Shown here piece after piece: positions 1 through 13,800 of a stretch of 64,000 bases of DNA. The notes under the pieces were generated by a model. It worked only from the letters and a program-made list of their open reading frames with translations. It did not search any database and was not told where the DNA came from. The stretch lies in the NCBI RefSeq assembly GCF_020184175.1, contig NC_065530.1, positions 31,473,260 to 31,537,259 of the forward strand, read 5' to 3'. The position numbers and the translations under genes are program-made. Each line of letters begins with the position of its first letter. Position 1 is the first letter of the stretch. This DNA comes from Aphis gossypii (taxonomy: Eukaryota; Arthropoda; Insecta; Hemiptera; Aphididae).

Positions 1-3000
1 ACGTTTACTATAGATTAAGTTGTTTTGTTTTGTTTAACATTTCAAGACAAAAAATTATGACTTAATTGTCTAAATGATATGAAGTCTGAAAGATCCGTTA
101 TAATAATAACTAGGTAGTGTTATTATGTATATGTAGGTACCAACCTGTATTATTATTTACTAGAAAATATTATTATATTTATTGTGTTATGATTGGAACA
201 TGATTTTTAAAAAAAGTAAGTAGTTTTTTTTTTAATAAGTCGAACAATTTAACACGAATAAAACAATATTTAAATTTGATACCAAAATGATCCATAATAT
301 TATTTTAAAAGTGAATTTAATTTGATTCGACCGAGAATAAAAATCGTAGAGTAGGTGCTGGCAGCAGAAGTAATATAGCTGATGTACCCGAATGATTAGA
401 CAAATGTTTAACTATCGTAATGATGAGCCAGTAGATTGTATTTTTTTTTCGCTTGACCGCCGCTAATTACTACCACCAAACTTACTAGGAACCAGTTTGT
501 TGGTAGTTAAAAAAATAAAAGATGGACATAAAAGTAATTGATTAGGATTGTCATAATTACCGAGAGAAACCCGTTAACAATCGGAGCACACTGAACTAGA
601 TTTTTTTCCGTCTTACCACCATTCGAGTATTCTGTCAGCATATACGAAAAATGTCGTAGTATAATATGATTGTCTCAGCTCATTTTAATAATTACAAAGA
701 ACGATAACATTAGATTATAGAATAATAAACTTAAAATTGTTTTTGAATCAATAAATTTTGATTTATGTAATACAGTGTTGACAATCGGCTAGTTCCATAG
801 TTTCTGAGTATCCAGAGTATCATACACGATATTGTCCAATATAGGTAATTACCCAAAGTAAGGTTAGGTTTAGAAACGAAACAGTGGTACAAACATAATA
901 TTATGATATTTTTAAAACGAGATCTTATACTGGACAGATGATTTTTCATTACGTTTTTAAGTATAATGTCTATAGAATAGAATTGGTTTTTGTAAAATTA
1001 TAACATTTGTTCGATAATAACAGATACGGAAAACAAACTTTGTGACTTGAAATTGTAAAATATGCGATTTTTCTAACTACCATAAAACCTTTGGTAACCC
1101 CGAACGTTATGGTTACCTGAACGTATAATTATTATACCTACACGGCTACACATTGCGCACTACCTAAAATAATAATGATACCATCAAATCCATAAATATA
1201 ATGATAATTAATATGTATATTATGAGAAATAAACAGACTATATTATATTATCTATATCATACACATTACACATAAGTTTGATGATTTGATGGGTCACATA
1301 AAAAACACGAATTATATCGTTAAATATAGGTGCCAGTATAAATTGAAATAAGTTGTAACAATAATATGATAATGTTCAAGGATAGGACAATTATTATTAT
1401 TGTTAAATGATCATATTATGAGTACCTACATGGCCTTAACTTGTTTATGACCAAAATTGGACTTTAAAATATCTTCAATTAGAAACTGGATATTAAATTT
1501 TTTTTTATTGCAATGCATATTATGTCCAAATTGGGTACACTATCATTAAATACAGACATGGTTTTTTGGTTGAAATTGTGTAGAAAATTATTCTCTAAGA
1601 AGTAGTCTAAACAATATATTATGTCATTATTTGATCATCGAAAACCAATCGTCAAATGGCAAAACGGCTTGTAAAATGTACAATAGTTTAGGTCTACGAA
1701 GAAAAAAAATCAAACAGCAAAAAAGCTATTAGACTCACATAATACTATTTTTTTTTCAAATGACGTGTTTTTGTGACATTATAATATATATTCATAGTAA
1801 TTATTCAACGGTTGACTTTAAATGTTCAATAAATAATACCAAAAAATGATGAAGCATTGACAAATTTAAGCGTTTATTATATAATAATTATATTTTTACG
1901 AAAACCAAACAAGTCTTGTTAAAAATTCTTTGCATTGTAAAACTGTTATGCTTGCATATTTCTGTTAAATTCAAATTCATAATTTAAGTTATTCCATTCG
2001 AATACTTTGTTCCTCAGAAATGAGTTTTGAAATCGTAACCGATGTCACATAAATTTAAGTATACGCATGAAAAATATCACTGTTAGGGAGGGGAGAGGAT
2101 TTAACAAAAATATTATCCTAATTGGAAAGGAAACCTACTAAAGCTAACCTATAATTTAACCTATAATTTCGCTGCAAGTTATGTATTGCACCAGTCAGTA
2201 TGATTAGTATGAATAAAGTACAATAATGTCATCATGGAAACAACTAAATAACGAGTGTTGAAGCATTTAAAGCTATTTAATGCGCTCAGATACATCTATA
2301 ATAATAATAATAATAATAATAACAACAATAATTTAGTGATACGGTAAGGAGTCGATTTATCAGCAACAGTGCGAATTGCGTGTTCGTTTTTTGACGTTGG
2401 AAGAAATCGTTAAGATACATTTATCGTGTTACGCTCGGACGCTTAAAAATATTGCATTCAACTTATATATATATATTAAATCGAACTGAGCATATAATGT
2501 ACATTATATAATAATATATATATTATATAGTATTATATAGATAAGTTTATTTCGATTGTAGCCCATTAACGTTGTACCGGCTTAAACGTTATTATAACAT
2601 TATAAATTTATAATAATACGTATATAATAGTGTTTGCACGCTAGAATATACCTAAGTACCTATATATAATATATATATGAAGTCCGTACAAAATAATCAT
2701 ACCGATCTCGGCACAGTTCCGCAGTACATGCTCGCACTGAACGGGTATAATATTATAATATTATCGTAGACTATACCTATACTGTCTACCTAGTACAGTG
2801 TTAAGGTCCGTGAAAATTATAACGTTAAATAATATTATTACATCGTATAATATTATAACAGTGTATAGGTGCGTGCATAGACAACAATCGAAGAGCATTG
2901 TCGCGAGGGTATATAATTATAATTAACGTTATTTATACAGCTGCAGTTTTACCATAATATGCATAATAATATACACGACAACAAAACGAGTGAATCAGAT

Positions 3001-3407
3001 AAATATAAACATAATTTCGTTGAAACTCGTCAGCATCCGTCCGTCGGCTATTCCGGTAATAAGGAATCAAAAACGCTGTTGTACCTACCTATATATTAGC
3101 TGGTACCTATACCTATTGATATTATTATATTCCGTGTCGTAAACCATAAGCTCCGAGACGAGAGCGTCATCTCGTCGTCGTTGCAGTCGTTATCGCGTTT
3201 AAGTGTGCGTGCGTGCGCGTAAAATGCATTTTCGATCCGATAGGGATCTGTACACGACCCGAACAAGAGCGGCAAACACGATTTTTACATATAGCTACAC
3301 ACACTTTACACGCGCGCATCGGGAATAAATGCCTCGGTCACACGACTCGGGAACTATGTGTGTTTCAAGTTCGATTTTAATTTATACACAGAATGTAATC
3401 AACGTCG

Positions 3408-3450
3408 TCGTCGTCGCTGCCGCCGCCGCCGCCGCCGCCGCCGCCGCTGC
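3408..3450. repeat. CGT/CCG trinucleotide microsatellite
   Basis: A GTC run followed by about nine CCG units. It generates a poly-arginine frame on the minus strand that is not a gene. It sits inside a CpG-rich stretch (3.15-3.45 kb) that also has the hairpin GACGAGA-GCGTCA-TCTCGTC at 3157-3176. Confidence 0.85.
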
Positions 3451-4254
3451 AGTTTGTGTGCGCTGACCATGTAATATAATAATATACAGTATCTGATCGT
3501 ATACATATATATATATATATGTTTATTATATAAGCGCAAAACGATATCATGTGTACCTGCCTTTACTGCAGGTACATCGAACGACAACAATGCATATTGC
3601 ATACGTATTTTTTTTCTTCCATACTCGGCGCAATATTTAATTGCTCGACGTTTCGTTGGCATTTTAACATCACACGTGATTGACGTCGAGATACTCGAAT
3701 CAATATTACTATTATAGTTTTTTCCAAAGATCGATGAAAATCGAAGAAAGTTTCGTGATAAGAAATGCCATCTCTCTACTTTTTTTCACTCATTAACATA
3801 ATAAGTTTTATTTAAAAATTGGCACCACCAACATCCCATCAGCAATTCCATGATATATATTCAATATTCAAAAACAAAAAAAAGTAAGATCATTTGTATT
3901 ATAATAGTATTACTTAAGTAATTTAAATAAAAATTATTAAACTTAAGATAATATTCTGTTTCGTTTCAGCATTTAAAATGCAAAGAATTAAAAAAAAACC
4001 GGTTGTGGCATTATCGTAAATATTATTTAAATGGAAAACTCGATGAAATAGTCAATGGGTTTATTTAGTTAGGACATTTATGATAATTTAACGGTATATC
4101 ATCAAAAACAAAATATAAATAAAATAAAATAATGCTCGAATTCAATATTTTTAACAGATTCCACAAGCAGTAATAATATTATTAAGTGTTCTATAACAGG
4201 TAGTGGATGTTCTCAAAATAAAATGCGACTTAATATTTCACAAAAATCTAGTAT

Positions 4255-4374
4255 ATTATTATTAACATAATATTATTAGAATATATATTATTTTAACATA
4301 ATATTAGAATATATATTATTATTAACATAATATTATAGAATATATATTATTATTAACACAATATTAGAATACAT
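4255..4374. repeat. AT-rich minisatellite, about four units of 28-32 bp
   Basis: The units share TATTATTATTAACATAATAT followed by TAGAATATA. Units differ by small TTA indels, consistent with slippage. Confidence 0.8.
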
Positions 4375-5299
4375 CAGCCAATACAGGTAATATACTATTT
4401 CGCCATCGGTTCCCGTTTTATTGGAAATGCATTAATACTTATTTACCTATATATATATATATATACGTATATTAATACTTCACTCGTGTTGTTTTTATTT
4501 TTATTTTAATTAAATAATAACAGGTGTAACGTCCAATAGGTATACCGCTGTCCCGAAATTCGGGAACTCGTACCACATAGAGCGACGGAACAGTCGTATA
4601 TATTTGTAAGCGCATAAAATGGAATCGGGGTCGACACGCGGCGTTTAATAATCGACGTGATTTTAATAATAATAAAATAAAATAAAAAACAAGCGTAATG
4701 AAAACACAACATAATAATATGTATACATATAGGAGGTGATGACACAGTTTGGTTACGATGCGTCTCTAGCTGCAGAACGGGTCAATTAAATTACGGACGA
4801 ATCCAAATAATATAACGATTAAACGACTAGGAATAGTAAGCCGATCTATTGAGCGACCACTTTTATTTCTATTTATACTTCGAAAGTCGATTATTTGTTT
4901 TTACCGAACGGCGGTAAACTGTAATCAATTAAATTAAGCCAATGGCGTATTTAGGAAGATAAACGTAGGGATTGGCCCTCGTCAGCCCTCAACGGCTCTA
5001 CTCTACCAATAAATCGACTTATACTCTAACTAGGTACGGTTAATGCTCAATCTTGTTATTAATGCAAAAAAAAAATAATAATTCTAAATGCGTAGTTAAT
5101 AAGATCAAAAAAAGATTTGGATCATAATTCGAAAAAAACTTATACGCGTGCGTTATGTATAAAAATAATAATATCGGTGTCATATATGAAGATGATTTTT
5201 AATTTCGTCGGATTAGCTTTTTAAACGCTTCCTGGTCGAATGATCATAGCAGCAGTGTGCCAATATTGTAAGTGTACCACACCGCGTTTGACCTATGTT

Positions 5300-8200
5300 C
5301 CAGAATTCGCAACAACATCACTCTAAAAAAATATCACGATAACGCCGTACCAGTATGACGACGTTGAAGCGTTCAAGTCCAGACACGCGCGTTTTCACTG
5401 TGTATAGATTTACGTGAATTAGTTCCCGAAAAAAAAAAAAAAAAACGGACCCGTTGTTCACGGTTGAACGCGCGGACGGACGGAAGAAAAACAAAAACAT
5501 ATAATAATATACACAATATGTTGTGTGTGTATAGCTATTATATACGTGAACGAAAATTCCATAACACGATGTAATTACGCATGCAAACAGCGCGCGCGCC
5601 GCCGCCGCCGAATCGGAGGAGAAAAGGAAATCGTACTAAAAACAGAACCGACGACGGTGATGACTCAATTTAGCAGTTTTAACAGAAATCCAAAGATTCA
5701 TACGCCGCCGTTCGTCGTGCACGCGCACCGAGTATACACCGATAAAATATAATATATTATACGCCTCCGATAAATCATAATTTGTAATAAATCTATTATA
5801 TAATATATAATATAATATAAACATATAATATCCGTCTCGTACTCTCTCTCTCTCACTCGGGCGAACGAGCGCGTGCGTGTTCGTGATTAATTTCCCCGCG
5901 GTCGGCGTTATCTCACGTAATGCTGTAGGGCAATCTCAGACGAGTACGGCCCGGTCTTCCTTGACCTTCCTATACGCCACTGCCGCGCGGACACGTGCTC
6001 CGCCACCGTCTGGTCACCCGATGATTTTCAGGGGAATTTCACGAATCGTTTAATGAGTGCAACGCATCGGGCCGGTATGCATCTGCCTCCGAGGGCCCCG
6101 ACGCGTGAACGCACAGCACTCTGCACGACATAATAATCATCGTCGTTTTGTGAAATTCTAAAAGTCGTCCGAAATGCGTACGCCGCGTACGTTGTGTAAT
6201 CGAACCGGCGAAAAAAAAACGATACGACCGCGACAGTGCGGCTCGTGCGATCGCGGTGGCCGACGAAACAAAACGACACCGCTGCGACGGCGGCGGTTCT
6301 ATAGCGCTGTGCATTCCGGACGATTGTTCTCCGACGGCTACTGATTGTCCTACGGGGGTCTAGCGCGCGTGTGTGTACATTGCGGCGACGAGTCTCCCTG
6401 CGACGACTATCGTCCGTCCGCACGTCACCGTGTCGACGACCTGCTGCAGTTCTCGCGACATCCTCCGCAGAGATCTCGTCCGAACCGAGAGTCCTCCGAG
6501 CGTATAAATTATCGCCATGACCGCCTTTGGGGTATAGAATCCGAGGACTAACACAGGTTTCTCGTATAAGAACTAGTGCGATATTATATACACCTATGTA
6601 TTATACAGCAACGCTAGTGATGTATATTATGCACTGTACACGAAGAAAAGACCTGAACGTTTGAGAGCACAAAAAAGGTGCCGTTTTTTAATAGTGACGT
6701 CCGTATAATATTTTGGCGGTATAAACGAACGAAAATTATAACCCAAATAGTAATGGTGTTTCAACGCACAGTTAGTGTTTTAAATATAGTAGTTTTAAGA
6801 CGTATGTTTAACGTAAAGCCATAATAAAGCAATTAAAAATACGCGTTTAATGTAATCGTTCGGCAGAGTTGTAGGTATGTATATTGTATTTTAACGACGC
6901 GCCCATTTGATATAAATCGATGAAAATAACGAATACGACTTACTACACGACAGTGACAATAAATATGCAGCGATATATACGATTCGGTGTATTCGATTAC
7001 AAAATTATTCGAGCGCCTCGTTTATCCGAGGAAAACCGTCGAAACGACACTTAGTTAATCTCTTCTCGAAAGGATTGCCGGGGATCGATGACGGAGCTCG
7101 CAGACAACTCTGTCGGATTATTTCATCAACACAACCTAACGAGAACTGAAAACAAGCCCGACGAGAGTGCAATACTTATGTATTATTTATTATTATTATT
7201 ATTGGCAGTAGTTGTTGTAGTAGCAGCAACAGCAGCAGCAATAGAGTATATAGTAATTATAATAGCGTCTTGGCGTTATTATAAATCTATAATTGACCGC
7301 CGTGGGTAGGATTTCGTCGGATGTGCCGCCTGCAAATCGCGGCGAAACCGAAAAGCGCGGGTTTCGTATAGTCCGGAGCGTCGCCCGATGAGCTGGTGGC
7401 ACTCTGCCCGCGCGTCGATGTTTAATATTATTATAATAATAAGACGGATTATTAGCCGCACGAGATTAAAAACGGAGCAGAGAGCAGAATGTACACGATA
7501 ATAATGCATGTGGAGTTTGAAAATCAGGTTTTCAACAATGTTATAAGCAGCTAGCGGCTGCGCAGCATTCGCGATTTGTCGTGGCCTGCTATATGTATAT
7601 ATATATATACGTAAGGTACGTATGTATGTAAGTATACGCGCGCGCGCGACCGACCCGAACAAAGACAAGTAAATAAATAAACGAGCCGAATGCACGCCGC
7701 CGCAGCATCACACGACAAAGGTCAATGTTTTTTGTATATTATATATTAAATGCGCGTGTGTGTGTATGTGTTATGTAAAACGATATAGGCACGTCGTGGT
7801 GTAGGGGCTTAAAATATCATCCTCCGGTTCGATGTAGCGGGGGCGGTGGAATATAATAATATAATAAGAGAATAAAGAAAAACCTTTCTCGAATGATATC
7901 CGTAGCTGCAGCGGCAGTCGACTGCAGGCGACATCGTACACAATATATATGTATAATACATTGGTAGCACAGCTCCGAGACGAGTATACTTACGGGCTAC
8001 GTTTAAGTCTATGATCGCAACGCACGGAATTCTATATACCTATATATATATATGTACGTGAGTATTAATATATTGTTATATTGTGTCGTCCTATATAATA
8101 TAATATATAATAATAATACGAGTGCGCCGTGCGATGAACTCATGAATGAACGAACGGATATAATATAATATTATATATTATAGGTATATATCTATGTATA

Positions 8201-8760
8201 TAATATGCTGTATAGTATTGGTATATACTCTCGGTTTCGCGCAAACGACGTCGCAGTATATATTTTATTATTAAACACCGGGACATCGATGACGATAGTC
8301 TGCAACTATGAGGGAAATCGAAAAACCGTAAGAAAAAAAATCAAAACAGACAATGGCGCCTATTATATATACCTACACATATTATTATTATTATTATTAT
8401 TATTTACGGCGGCGAGAGTGTGCGCGTCACATCCTCGACGACGGAGGTCCACCGCCGCGGCGGTGTAATGAACTAGAACAGCAATGTTGATGTCGAATTA
8501 TATAGGCAATCGTCTGCGGCAGTCGTTTATCAGACCGTGGAAACCCAGTTGCGCCGGACGCGTCTCGAGATTAAGCATCGTAGGAAGTTTCCGACCGAAT
8601 CATCGTCGTCGTCATCATCATCATCATCGCCGCCGCCGCCACAGTCGTCGACGTGGAGCTCATATTAAACCGTATTCCGAGGGGAATACAATATGTGATT
8701 GTTTTTCAGGGTTACGGCAAATACGATTTTTAAAAAAATAAAAATATTATTCACTCGGTA
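5300..8760. other. CpG-rich non-coding block
   Basis: Dense CG dinucleotides and CGT/CCG/TAT repeats in an otherwise AT-rich genome. The long frames here (up to 138 residues, both strands) are Arg/Tyr/Ile-rich and lack family motifs, so they are composition artefacts. The block resembles unmethylated regulatory or long-UTR DNA near developmental genes, but no gene is visible. Confidence 0.5.
8592..8642. repeat. CGT/CAT/CCG trinucleotide microsatellite
   Basis: Consecutive runs of CGT, CAT and CGC in a CpG-rich region; read in one frame it gives HHHHH and RRRR runs. Slippage sequence, with no evidence of coding. Confidence 0.8.
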
Positions 8761-10680
8761 ATAGTTTATGGTTTATGTCGAACGCTGATATGTTTATTGT
8801 TTACGATTTCATGTATATGTTTTCAAACCAAGCGGAGTGCGCGATTATTATATATGCTAATTTATTTCAGAAATTCGATAGCTTTCAATTATTTGTGTTC
8901 CGAGAAATTAAACATAAATATTCCTATGTACATTATGTTATTATATATATTATATACATATACAACGATATATATTATCAAAACAATGGACACATAAAAC
9001 AGTGATTTCGACGAAGAAGCCGAATAATTTAACAACAAAAATACTTTACCGTCTGTAATTTTTTTTTTTAAATTAAGAATTGTATAATCTGTAAATTACT
9101 TGATGTTTGATATTATATAAAATGGATAAAATAAATAAAAAAAACGTATATAGAGATGGGAGATTTGGTTGAAGGAGCTATCCATTGACGGAACTTCGTG
9201 ATGGATAGAAAGAGTTAGACGATCTTAGGTCACGACTCACCATCCCGTGTGTTAGTACAAGGAGAAAATTTTAATGTACCTATTATTATTAGTTGACATT
9301 TTTGGTTTTTATGAGACTTAAGAAAACATTGCCACAGTGGTGAGATAATAAAATCGAATATACATCGAGGAATTTAAGAAGTAGTATTTGATTTTCATTT
9401 ATTATAATTTATACCTAGTAGGATTTGGTTTAAATTATTATATTGACCTTTTGTTACATTTGTATACCTACATTTGAACGTGGTGATTTTGTCAGTTTTT
9501 TAGTGACTGGTTGTTGATTATGGTGTTCAGAATTAGTATTGGGTGGTGATGGTTATTGAAGTTTTTGGTTTGAGATATTTGCAGCTCAGTATAGTGTACC
9601 CACATCATGCGAACAGCCGTCCGCAATAAATAAATTTCAATTTATTAATATATAATAATGGCAAACACTTCCTACAGAAAAATCATTATTTGGTTTGTGA
9701 CAGTAACGTAGTATATGGTCACAATTTATAAAATGTCCTTTTTTGGATTGCGACCACAATAAATATAATGGCAATACTCATATCCAGAGAAATAAATCGC
9801 ATAGGTACATACCGAATCGTCCACCGCAGTCGGCGAGCTGATTGTGCGCGTTTCTCGTCTTGCACCAGGAGCGTCGTCTGTATAAAGTCGGCGTCCCTGT
9901 GCGTATATTATTATTATTTATTGTGTACGAACCACGCGGACATTTGCGAACGATGACGCGTTCGTTGTTGTTGCTATACGTAATAACGGTTAGGTTTAAC
10001 GGACTATGATATCGCCGCGCATAGAGCTAGGCATAGTGCAATAGTATAATGCACGACTAGTATGTATACCTCCCTATTGTAATACTCGCAACCAACAATA
10101 CCGTTGCATATTATGTATATCGTCGTTCGGCGAAGATATTGAAACGAAATAATTAATAATAAAGACAAAGATATTGGGGAAACGTGGGAATTTTATAATT
10201 AGAGATAATAATAATTGCACAATACATCGTGTATAAGACCTATACAAACAGTACAAACAACACAGGAAAAAATCTCAAATATTCTTTAAGAAAGCCTAAG
10301 AGTATACACGTATGTATAAAAAGTAACTTAAACGAACTTAAAATCGATTTTTCAACGTTAATTTTGAATTCCGTTTTTTCTACATCATCATGACTATAAT
10401 ATAATAGCTGATAAAATCGTGTGAATATTAAACACTTAAGAGTTTGTATTTCAACTTTTGAAAAAACAATATTACAAAGAAATTATTTTACAATGTATAA
10501 TATTAAATACATAGCGCGTAGTGTGAGCGTTCTACATACGATTCGCGCAAGTATGTAACAATAATAACATTATAATATATTAGATATACGTCGTTTCGAG
10601 CGAGATTTAAACGTGTCGAAAGCGTAAAAACAAAATCGCTATAATTTAAAAAAAAAATAATAATAAAAAAAAAAAACGAT
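8760..10680. other. Non-coding; short CG-rich patch at 9.8-10.0 kb
   Basis: A TATAAAG near 9881 within CG-rich flanks could be a core promoter, but no ORF follows. Around 9160-9260 is a patch with more balanced composition and no stable frame. Confidence 0.4.
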
Positions 10681-10737
10681 AATATTCATTTGTGTGTGCC
10701 GTATAGTGTTATAGCGCGTCGAATAATCAGTACCTAT

Positions 10738-10840
10738 ATGCAAATGAGCGTCAGCAGTAGCAATTAGCCAATAGCGTTGAAATGGCGGCGGCAGAGCGTT
10801 TTCGCGGGCGCGCTCTCGTCGGCGGTTTTCGTTCAGCGCG
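10738..10840. promoter_or_regulatory. CpG-rich promoter-like cluster
   Basis: Within about 100 bp lie an octamer (ATGCAAAT, 10738-10745), CAATTAG (10761-10767), CCAAT (10768-10772), a YY1/Pho-like AAATGGCGGC (10780-10789), an E2F-like TTTTCGCGGGCGCGC (10799-10813) and an initiator-like TTCAG near 10832. These are known promoter and Polycomb-related motifs. No coding exon was identified next to it, so strand and target gene are unknown. Confidence 0.45.
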
Positions 10841-10849
10841 CTTCATAAT

Positions 10850-13800
10850 TATCATTACACCTGCAGCGAGGGGAATGACCAAAGAGTATTATACTATTAT
10901 TTTATTTTACTAACAACTACCATTACTAATACTACTGTACGCACACCATACGCCATACGTTTCTCTCCGTCTAATTAATACAAATTAACAGCGGGCGATC
11001 GCGGTATAATGCATACAATCGTATGCGTTTTCCGACAGCAGCTCTTCTCAGCCCGACCGACAACCGGTTGCGCGCATTGACTCGTCGTCGTTGTCGTCGT
11101 CGTCGTCGTCCTTCTCCTTCTCTTCCTCGTCAGATCGCACTATCAATATCGAACGATTTATGTATCCACTGCACGGGGGTTTTAAATTCACAATCGTACG
11201 GGCAATTTTTTTGTCTGTGGGTCACCGCCGTCTTCCCAAAAGTCAAAAATCGGTTTCGTTTCAACGCGTGTATTATAATGTGCGTCGTCGTACGAGTTTT
11301 TCAAATGTCCCACCGACAATAATGATTACCTCGTCGCTCGCTAACCAAATCATGATGGCAGAGTAGGTATGGTGCAGTTATATTTTCCGTACGAAAAACT
11401 CACATTACAATATATGTTTCCAGTTTTAATTTACGTGCCGTTAAAATACTTAAACTAATTAATAGTGTTTACTGATTAACGCGATAGTCAAAATAATCAT
11501 CCGATATAATAATATATATTATAATACACCTCGCTGTTCCCGTGTATACGCACATGGCACATACGCGCATATATTTCCATAGTCATGATGTGCGGCCTCC
11601 GTCACGGCTCCCGAACTCGTACATACATGGTATAATATTATTATACCTACTACATAAACGATACGATACATGACTACTTTATAACAGTTTTGGAAATAAA
11701 TAGCTGATAATTTATCTAGATAGAGATAGTTATAATATAGTTGCAATCTTATATATTATTATAATATTGGTGCATAGTGTTTCGACGATAATTTCTAAAT
11801 TTTCTGAAGAAAGTAGATGAATTATGCGCACGTGCGTCACAATACAATGACGTAAATAAATGATATTCTTGTTGGTAATTTTTTTTTTTTTTTGAAACGC
11901 CCCCGTCGCAGCAGAGTTGATATTTTGTACGCTCGTTATCGCGATCAAAATATCAATACATAGGTACACGTAACGTTCGACAATATAATATTATAAGCCC
12001 GTTCGGAGTGTAAGACGTACACATAAAGCTGATAATACGCAGCTCATAGACACACGAGTAGGGTGTAAGAGGAGTAAATTATGTATATTTTTACGACGTC
12101 AGTGTCAAGGCTACGCGGGGGACGGGTACACGTCGGCTATGATAATAATGCATACGAGGGATATATTATTATTATATAATAATATTGTAAAATAATAATA
12201 TATTGTTTGAGGCGCGTGCGACACCTACGACGACGACGGTCTACGTATAATGGTCATGTATATTATTATACGAGTACTGCACTTCAGAGAAAGCGTATAT
12301 CCTACACTAACTATAAGGTGCACTGTGTATAGCAATATAGAATTGTAATAATGCGGAGATTATTATTATTGTTATTATTTAAATGAAATATAATATATTA
12401 ATATTATTATGTACGCACGCCACAGATGTTTACGCACGTACTCTCCATTGTCTCGAGACAATTTTTTTTTTTATCGTTATTTCTATTTATTTATTTTTAC
12501 ATTAAGTGGGTTATAAATTATAACAACGTCCCCGAGAGAATATCGCACGGACGACCACAGCGTGTTGCGAAACGATCGACGGCGGACGAAGGAGATAAAA
12601 TTCCAGACGACGTTTTTATAATATGTATACGTACGGATATAATAATATACAGTATAATATGATCGGTGCAGTGTAATGGCTACGTACATATAGCAGACGA
12701 TCCGGTGAGTCGCACACATTACTCCTGGACGAAATTACAATATAAAAGTCATCGGGCCATTCGACGATGCGATAATTTATAACGCTGGACGATAACACGT
12801 TATACAGCTATAGAACGCATAATCGGCACTCGTTACGATGTGGATCGCGTGAACTGCACCGTTAAAATGGTAATTTGGACGGCGGTAATATGCGCAGAGG
12901 TGTAGAAACAAAAAAATCGAGAGACCTTGGATTATGAAATAGGTAGAAAAGTTAATAGGTATAATAGGGTCCGAAAGAAAAAGCGGAAATAAAAACGACT
13001 TTTAAGCGTAAACGTATACAACTTTCCTTTAGGAATAGCCGCGAGGCAGACTAAATAAATTCCACTCAACTTGAAAATTTGCATGTTTCATATTAATGTA
13101 ATAATATGATACGCATGATATTATGATATTGTCGGATCAATTACGCCAGTGAAATTCTTTAAATAATCATACAAAAAAAAAAAATAATAATAATCGATTT
13201 GTTTGTTTTAAATTCGATTTTAAGTCGTAATAATACGTGTAAGAGCTAAAAGAAATGAATTCATAAATCTCAAAAATAATAAAACAAACTGTTATGGAGA
13301 AACAATATTTCAACTTGCTTATGAATTATTCATATATATTTTACTTTCGTGGTTTTCGAAAATTGAATCACATTAGATGTGATGTATGTAGACATGAATT
13401 ATAGTAGAGAAAATGAAAAGTATAAATAAGGAAATATAAATTAAATTAAAAGCCTTCTATTTTCTGCGGTATAACTATTAAACATTGTAAAGTGAAATGG
13501 TTTTTTTGAAATGGGAGACGTATAGGTATTTAAATAATTCTTACTCAAGCCCCCAAACCCTTAGGCAATATAACATATTCCATAGATGACTTTCATAAAT
13601 TTAACGTTAATATTAAATTTAAATTGTGTATTGGAAAAATAAGAAAATAATTATTTACTGACCATTTATTATAATACCGATTTATAAGTTATTGTAGTTG
13701 AAGGAAAAATATTCTTACACCTCATAAATTTAACTTCCGGTAGCCATAGAACAGTGTTTTGCTTATTTCAATGTAAATTAAATAGGTATAATAAATGTAT

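Larger units (their letters stand above)
1..5300. other. Non-coding, AT-rich; CpG content rises after 3.1 kb
   Basis: No credible exon. Contains an AAT run near 2300-2325, many TATA/ATAT runs, the CCG and minisatellite repeats listed separately, and a GTATTTAGGAAG repeat word near 4945. Confidence 0.6.

Noticed and set aside
3399..3662. Minus-strand frame ending in poly-arginine
   Set aside because: The tail is the CCG microsatellite read in one frame and the rest is AT-rich noise.
6028..6423. 131-codon minus-strand frame
   Set aside because: Dominated by Arg, Thr, Ser and Tyr; lies in CpG-rich DNA where stop codons are rare; other frames are also open and no family motif is seen.
7279..7695. 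138-codon minus-strand frame
   Set aside because: Low-complexity stretches (poly-Ile from ATT/TTA runs, Tyr/Thr repeats) and no recognisable domain; a composition artefact.
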